This document shows, one piece after another, positions 24,436 through 28,943 of a stretch of DNA of 28,943 nucleotides. The number at the start of each line of letters is the position of its first letter. Position 1 is the stretch's first letter. The stretch covers positions 1-28,943 of the forward strand of contig CAZRRN010000033.1 of NCBI GenBank assembly GCA_964602475.1, written 5' to 3'. The translations under genes and the position numbers were made by a program. Source of the stretch: SZUA-448 sp964602475 (GTDB lineage: Bacteria; Bacillota; Clostridia; Lachnospirales; Lachnospiraceae). The notes under the pieces were generated by a model. The model did not search any database and had not been told where the DNA came from. It saw only the letters and a list, made by a program, of their open reading frames with translations.

Positions 24436-24523
24436 TGTGGATAAAGTGGATAAATCCGTGTATAACTTAAAATAAAGGCTTTTTCAGTTCGTTATTCTTC
24501 ACTTGTAGACTAAGTTATCCACA
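24436..24523. other. DnaA-box cluster in an AT-rich intergenic region
   Basis: Two perfect consensus boxes TTATCCACA: 24515-24523 (+) and 24436-24444 (-, as TGTGGATAA). Adjoining are AGTGGATAA (24445-24453, one change) and CGTGTATAA (24457-24465, weaker). They lie in the largest gap of the window (24147-24725), which is AT-rich with long T-runs. The hpf promoter explains one end; nothing else recognisable is in it. No dnaA, dnaN or rpmH is near. Confidence 0.6.
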
Positions 24524-24725
24524 ATTGCTTTTTTGTCCTCTTTTTGTAGAATCTTATCTTTTGTGCAATTTGCCCATACCACAACATTTTTTACATCTCT
24601 GTTTTCATTTCACCTTTTTTTGTTGTTGTAATATTTAATTAACACATTTGAATTATCTGATTATTTTTAGTGTGAAATAAGAATTACGCTTGCGTGTCCG
24701 GACCGGAACCGATATACTTATCTTT

Positions 24726-25229
24726 ATGAAAACATCCTCTGTAAAAAAAGAATATCTTCGGCTGCTCCTCTGTTCTTCTTTGCAAAGAGCACGTCTGTTT
24801 AATACGCTATTTTGTTTTTCGGCATATGCAGCGAGTGCATTTTCCGGATACCATCAGGGGCGCTATTTATATCTGACCGCTATAACCGCTTTATTTCCAA
24901 ATCTTCTGCAGCTCCTGATCCCTGCAATAAAGAACCAGATCCGGGGCCACCGTCCATCCGGTCAGAACTCCGTAAAAAAAGCACCGGTTTATTTCCCGGC
25001 GCTTCGTAAACAGCTGCATTATTCCGATCTTTCCTTCATTGCTTTATTAACATCTGCTCTTTTATATCTGTTTCTTCTGCTTTATCTCGGATTTGACTTT
25101 CTTTCCAAATCCTTGCTTCCCGATTGGCTTGTATACTCACCCTTCGCTGTCCTCGCCGCTTCTTTTATTACATCTATAATTCTCTTCTGCTGCATACATC
25201 ATAAAATTGACCGGAGCTTTAATTCATAA
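24726..25229 (+). CDS. Hypothetical membrane protein
   Basis: 167 residues from ATG 24726 (the frame also has an upstream TTG at 24690; neither has a clear ribosome site). Hydrophobic stretches at roughly 25-45, 55-75, 105-125 and 133-157, with a basic middle loop (NQIRGHRPSGQNSVKK). I do not recognise a family. The frame is long and the hydrophobic pattern coherent, which favours a real gene, but the missing ribosome site and an 11-nt tail-to-tail overlap with the EAL gene leave doubt. Confidence 0.5.
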   Translation: MKTSSVKKEYLRLLLCSSLQRARLFNTLFCFSAYAASAFSGYHQGRYLYLTAITALFPNLLQLLIPAIKNQIRGHRPSGQNSVKKAPVYFPALRKQLHYSDLSFIALLTSALLYLFLLLYLGFDFLSKSLLPDWLVYSPFAVLAASFITSIILFCCIHHKIDRSFNS

Positions 25230-26889
25230 TACTTGTTCTCTCCTGTGCCAATGTTACGCTTTCTTCATTTCTCATTTTGCGAAGCTCTGCATCAAATTGC
25301 TCCAGTTTCATCGGTCGTGCATAATAATATCCCTGAATCATATCGCAATCGGTATTAAGAAGAAAATCTTTCTGGTTCTCATTCTCAACGCCTTCCGCCA
25401 GAACCTCCATATGTAACGCCTTCGCCATGGAGATGATATGCGAAATAATTGTCTTATCCTTGCTTGTCAGTTCTCCGTCCTGCAGATTCTCAAGAAAAGC
25501 CTTATCAAGCTTCAGAATATCCACCGGCAGCTTTTTCAGCATGTTCAGAGAAGAATAACCTGAACCGAAATCATCCATGGAAAGAATAAACCCTGCTCGT
25601 TTAAGGCTCGCCATCACCTCAAAAAGATAGGTTAATTCTTCAAACAGTACCGTCTCTGTGAGCTCAAATTCAATCAGGTTGTGCGGAATCTGATAGCGGT
25701 CTGTAATCTCTACCAGCTTGTTTACCAGATCAGGATCGTATAAATGGACTCTTGACAAATTGACTGAGATAGCTACGGGCTCCAATCCCTCATCAATCCA
25801 GCTGCGCAGGCACATACAGACCTTTTCCAGAACAAAATAATCAATCTTGACTATAAAGCCATTTGCTTCAAACAACGGAATAAATACATTCGGAAAGATC
25901 ATTCCTTTTGTGGGGTGTTCCCAACGAATCAAGGCTTCTGCACCAACAATCGTTTCGCCGGAGGTAGAATACTTTGGCTGAAAATATACTGTAAACTGTT
26001 TCTGTTCAAAGGCCGGTCTCATTTCAAATTCAAGCTGTTCCTGCTCGTCACGCTTCTTCTGCAGCTTTTCATCATAAAATTCAATATTGTTATCATAAAG
26101 CTTAATTGCGGATTCTCTTGCAATATTGGCATATTCACGAATATTTCCGGCATCCTCATCTTTATTCTTAACCCGACAAACACCGCAACTAAACATGATG
26201 TTATAGATGGTATCGTTCTTTGCATCTCCGCTCAGGTGTCCAATCTTACGAAACATCGTAAGTAACCGTGCACGCAGGGCTTCATCATCATGATAATTAA
26301 GAAGAAGTCCAAAGCAGGCGCCTGCGGTTCGGGAAAACAGCTCCCCTTCTGAGAGTTCCTTTGAAACACCATCCGCTACATACTTTAAAATGTAATTCCC
26401 ATATGCGTATCCGTACATATCATTTACATACTTAAAGTTGTCGATTTCGAAGGATATATATGCCAGCTCCCCATCCATCTCACTGATTCGCTTCTCAATA
26501 TCCTGACGATGCTTTGCCTTTGTCGGAAGTCCCGTCACCTCATCTACATAGGCATACCGGTACATTTGTGAGGATGTTCGGTGTTTCATGATGACAGAAA
26601 AAATAAACGCAAGCGTCACATCTGCAATAATGAAAATACACATTATCATTGTAATTGTCTGAATTTTTGCAAGCTTATTCTCAATGACATCTTCCGTATC
26701 AAGAATTGCTTTTCCGTCTATCTCAATATTTGTAAGAAGTGATTGTTCTGTCAGCTGTCTGTAATTTCTGACGTCCTCTTTCATGGAGGTAAATAAGAAC
26801 ACAAAGCCCATCACCGATGCGGATATAACAACGGCAAGAACCAGTAAACAAATCGCTAGTATTTTTTTCACTTTTCTTGAGTTTGACAT
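25219..26889 (-). CDS. Membrane GGDEF-EAL protein with degenerate GGDEF; predicted c-di-GMP phosphodiesterase
   Basis: 556 residues. Two membrane helices (7-34 and 77-101) flank a short extracytoplasmic segment of about 40 residues. The GGDEF domain (105-275) keeps the fold (DEVTGLPTK, FEIDNFKYVND) but the active-site five are AGACF (189-193), so it cannot make c-di-GMP; it may bind nucleotide as a regulator. The EAL domain (285-535) is intact: EAL (318-320), NLSR, ELTE (409-412), DDFGSGYSSL (439-448), LKLDKAF and AEGVE (498-502). So it should hydrolyse c-di-GMP to pGpG. AAGGGA ribosome site. With the HD-GYP regulator it makes two degraders and no synthase in this window. Confidence 0.92.
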   Translation of the reverse strand: MSNSRKVKKILAICLLVLAVVISASVMGFVFLFTSMKEDVRNYRQLTEQSLLTNIEIDGKAILDTEDVIENKLAKIQTITMIMCIFIIADVTLAFIFSVIMKHRTSSQMYRYAYVDEVTGLPTKAKHRQDIEKRISEMDGELAYISFEIDNFKYVNDMYGYAYGNYILKYVADGVSKELSEGELFSRTAGACFGLLLNYHDDEALRARLLTMFRKIGHLSGDAKNDTIYNIMFSCGVCRVKNKDEDAGNIREYANIARESAIKLYDNNIEFYDEKLQKKRDEQEQLEFEMRPAFEQKQFTVYFQPKYSTSGETIVGAEALIRWEHPTKGMIFPNVFIPLFEANGFIVKIDYFVLEKVCMCLRSWIDEGLEPVAISVNLSRVHLYDPDLVNKLVEITDRYQIPHNLIEFELTETVLFEELTYLFEVMASLKRAGFILSMDDFGSGYSSLNMLKKLPVDILKLDKAFLENLQDGELTSKDKTIISHIISMAKALHMEVLAEGVENENQKDFLLNTDCDMIQGYYYARPMKLEQFDAELRKMRNEESVTLAQERTSIMN

Positions 26890-27115
26890 TTTATCCCTTT
26901 ACGACAATAATGTTATAATCTTTTGTATTTCTTCGAAAAGATGAGCTAAAAACACTATATATTTACCCCAACACTTTACAAGTATATCACTAATAATTTA
27001 AATCAGCAACACAAATTGCGAAGCCAAATAGACAAATTTTATCTCTTTTTTTGTGGATATTTTACAAGAATTCTTTCTGATTTGCCATATTTTGTGGCAT
27101 ATTAGGACCTTTGTT
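26890..27115. other. AT-rich intergenic stretch
   Basis: Gap of 226 nt between the EAL gene start and the ABC-F gene end, both minus strand. Apart from TATAAC near the EAL start and a weak TGCCA/TGGCA inverted repeat (27083-27099) I see no defined element; no clear terminator for the ABC-F gene. Confidence 0.5.
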
Positions 27116-28663
27116 CTATTTCATATCAATTTCTTTTGTTGATATTTTTTCGCAAAAACTGATATCATGCTCAATCAGGAGCATGGTAGGCTGAAATCTT
27201 AAAATCAAGTCCTCAATCTGGATTCTCGAGAAAACATCAATATAGTTAAGCGGTTCATCCCAGATGTACAGATGTGCCTGCTGTAACAGGCTGGAAACAA
27301 TCAGGACTTTTTTTCGTTGTCCTTCGGAATACTCATCCATACTTTTCTCAAACTGAACACGTTCAAAGTCCAGCTGGCGAAGCAACGCCTTAAACAAGCT
27401 TTCCTCCAGCCCGAGTTTTTCAATGTACTCATTCAGGCTGCCTTTCAGATGTGTTGTATCCTGATTAATATAAGATACCTTTAGGCCTTTGGCTACCCAC
27501 AGTTCACCATCTGCTTTCAAAGTCTCCGGTGGTGCATCCTCTTTAGTTTTATTCAGTAGTTCAACTCCTTGGTTTGCAAGAATGGATTTCACCACACTGG
27601 ACTTTCCGCAGCCGTTTTTACCCCGCAGTACAAGCCTGTCTCCTTTGTCCAGCGTCATGGAAAAATCCGATAGTACTTCTTTGTCTCCATAACCAAGAGA
27701 TACCTTATTGTATCTGATATAGTTATCTTTGTAATGCTCCTGCGGCATCATTTTCAATTCTATTTTTTCTTCCAGATTTTTGAGCAGTTCCGACTTCTCT
27801 TCAATCGCACTTATCTGCCGTACCTCCAATGATTTGCTGCGTTTCTGCATCTTCTTTGTCTTTGCACCGATATATGCTCTGGTGGAAATGCAGCGGTCAT
27901 GTTCTTTGATAGGATTAAATCCTATCTTTTTACTTTCGTTTTTCTGTGCCCATTCCGAGGTTCTTCGTTCTGCTTCCTTCAGCCTTCCGATTTCTGATTT
28001 TAATTTCTCGTTTTCCGACAATTCATAAGCGTCCTGTCGCTGTTTATTTTCCCACCAGGACGAGAAATTTCCCTTCTGTACCTCAATGCTGCTGCGGTTC
28101 AGAACAAGCACATGATCAATACATGCATCCAGAAGATTCCGATCATGCGAAACCAGAATAAAACCTTTTTTTGCATTCAGGTATTCCTTTACGACTTCTC
28201 TGGTTGGCATATCCAAATGATTGGTTGGCTCATCAATCAACAGAAAATTACCTTCTTTTGAAAAGAGCAGTGCCAGCATCACCTTCGTCTGTTCTCCAAA
28301 GCTGAGTGTCACGAACGGACGATACAGCAGTTCCGAATCGGTTTTAATCATCTCCAGCTCCCTGCACAGTTTCCAAAGCTCGTATTCCGGACATAGTTTT
28401 TCAACAATATCAATTGTATTTTTCGCTTTCTGTTCTTCTGTCAGTTGAAACGGAAAGTAATCAAAGCAGACCGAACACCGGATGCTCCCAAGATAACTGT
28501 ATTTTCCAAGTAAAAGTCTGAGAAGAGTTGTCTTTCCTTTTCCATTTCTCCCGATCAGACCAAGCTTCCAGTCCGTATCAACAGAAAACGATACATTTTC
28601 AAAAATATTATCATAGCTTCCTTCATAACCGAAGGTCAGGTTCGATACTTCTATTCTAGACAA
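27116..28663 (-). CDS. ABC-F ribosomal protection protein, Lsa-like
   Basis: 515 residues from TTG 28663. An in-frame ATG lies at 28675, but GGGGA (28673-28669) suits the TTG and the resulting MSRIEVSNLTFGY matches Lsa-type N-termini. Two ABC domains without membrane helices: Walker A GRNGKGKT (38-45), signature LSFGEQ, Walker B LLIDEPTNHLD; second GKNGCGKS (348-355), signature YSEGQ, Walker B IWDEPLNYIDV. The linker (about 200-305) is long, as in antibiotic-resistance ABC-F proteins. IWDEPLNYID is the diagnostic form for the Lsa/CplR group, which removes lincosamides, streptogramin A and pleuromutilins from the ribosome. The exact spectrum cannot be read from sequence. Preceded by shared leader element copy 4. 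Confidence 0.88.
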   Translation of the reverse strand: MSRIEVSNLTFGYEGSYDNIFENVSFSVDTDWKLGLIGRNGKGKTTLLRLLLGKYSYLGSIRCSVCFDYFPFQLTEEQKAKNTIDIVEKLCPEYELWKLCRELEMIKTDSELLYRPFVTLSFGEQTKVMLALLFSKEGNFLLIDEPTNHLDMPTREVVKEYLNAKKGFILVSHDRNLLDACIDHVLVLNRSSIEVQKGNFSSWWENKQRQDAYELSENEKLKSEIGRLKEAERRTSEWAQKNESKKIGFNPIKEHDRCISTRAYIGAKTKKMQKRSKSLEVRQISAIEEKSELLKNLEEKIELKMMPQEHYKDNYIRYNKVSLGYGDKEVLSDFSMTLDKGDRLVLRGKNGCGKSSVVKSILANQGVELLNKTKEDAPPETLKADGELWVAKGLKVSYINQDTTHLKGSLNEYIEKLGLEESLFKALLRQLDFERVQFEKSMDEYSEGQRKKVLIVSSLLQQAHLYIWDEPLNYIDVFSRIQIEDLILRFQPTMLLIEHDISFCEKISTKEIDMK

Positions 28664-28722
28664 ATAAATCCCCATTTCTGCGTTTTTGCACTATTCGCCT
28701 TGAAGCGTCAGTGCCAAATGAT
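28664..28722 (-). promoter_or_regulatory. Shared leader element, copy 4 (before ABC-F)
   Basis: On the minus strand: CTGACG, a loop with AAGGCGAATAGTGCAAAA, then ACGCAGAAATGGGGA, 5 nt and TTG. The 3' half matches copy 1 (CGCAGAAATGGGGA is identical); the 5' arm pairs only imperfectly with CGCAG. Confidence 0.5.
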
Positions 28723-28943
28723 TTACGCTTCAGCAACCACTCTTCTTTTTTTACTCCTGATAATGAAGCAGGCTGCTACCGTAAGGCAAAGGATACCGGA
28801 AAGTAAAAGCCAGAGCAATATGTTCTTTCCTGTATCAACCTGCTGTCTCGTAAATGCGATGATAGTAGCGTCATTCGGTCTTGCAAACATCACCTTCTGC
28901 TTTAATGCGATATCTGTGCCATCGACTCCGATTGTCAGATAAC
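28723..28943 (-). CDS. C-terminal end of a membrane-anchored protein (5' end outside window)
   Basis: The minus-strand frame is open from the right edge to a TAA at 28725-28723, giving 72 residues. A short polar part (YLTIGVDGTDIALKQKVMF...) is followed by one membrane helix (NILLWLLLSGILCLTVAACF) and a basic tail RSKKRR. This order (outer domain, helix, positive tail) fits the stop-transfer end of a surface or secreted protein. Family not identifiable from this piece. The ABC-F gene begins 59 nt downstream. Confidence 0.7.
   Translation of the reverse strand, partial: YLTIGVDGTDIALKQKVMFARPNDATIIAFTRQQVDTGKNILLWLLLSGILCLTVAACFIIRSKKRRVVAEA

Noticed and set aside
24147..24725. Chromosomal origin of replication
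   Set aside because: DnaA boxes are present, but there is no dnaA, dnaN, rpmH or parA nearby and no change of gene direction; kept only as a DnaA-box cluster.
28700..28942. Plus-strand open frame at the right edge
   Set aside because: The minus strand here encodes a coherent helix plus basic stop-transfer tail ending at 28723; the plus-strand frame is its shadow.

Overview
The window reads as a chromosomal segment from a Gram-positive Clostridia bacterium, most likely Lachnospiraceae. Reasons: moderate G+C, consensus sigma-A promoters (TTGACA-N17-TATAAT), strong AGGAGG ribosome sites, a type III glutamine synthetase, an ammonium channel fused to a PII protein, a probable pyrophosphate-dependent phosphofructokinase, a long-form hibernation factor and a Clostridia-type PBP1A with a Cys-rich tail. 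The taxonomic call is inference from gene content. I see no phage, IS, CRISPR, tRNA or rRNA.

Layout. 1-3750: nitrogen block, with the 3' end of type III glutamine synthetase, a hairpin-rich 266-nt gap, amt-PII (+) and a convergent LysR regulator (-). 3982-9553: GNAT-like protein (+), Na/Pi cotransporter with PhoU tail (+), purB (-) and a membrane-anchored putative glycoside hydrolase (-). 9584-9769: four tandem copies of a 46-47 bp repeat. 9776-14310: a four-gene signalling operon on the minus strand, read in the order PAS histidine kinase, receiver-HD-GYP c-di-GMP phosphodiesterase, CheA-like Hpt/ATPase kinase, single-domain receiver. A consensus promoter at 14507-14535 drives it, back to back with a consensus promoter for an XRE regulator (+). 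15116-19016: small membrane protein (-), yigZ (+), and an M3 peptidase/thymidylate synthase operon (+). 19135-24146: PBP1A, phosphofructokinase and hpf, all minus and each with its own terminator. 24147-24725: AT-rich gap with a cluster of DnaA boxes. 24726-28943: small membrane protein (+), EAL protein with a dead GGDEF domain (-), Lsa-type ABC-F ribosome protection protein (-), and the C-terminal end of a membrane-anchored protein (-).

The most unusual signal is not a gene. Four minus-strand genes with unrelated products (histidine kinase, HD-GYP regulator, phosphofructokinase, ABC-F) share one leader design directly before the start codon: a hairpin whose 3' arm abuts the sequence ATGGRGA, where GGRGA is the Shine-Dalgarno. 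The stem sequences differ between copies but pairing is largely kept. This looks like an undescribed dispersed RNA leader or repeat. It also moves the likely starts of these four genes downstream of the longest-ORF starts, and in the ABC-F gene to a TTG codon.

c-di-GMP turnover recurs: there is an intact HD-GYP and an intact EAL phosphodiesterase, but no active cyclase in the window.
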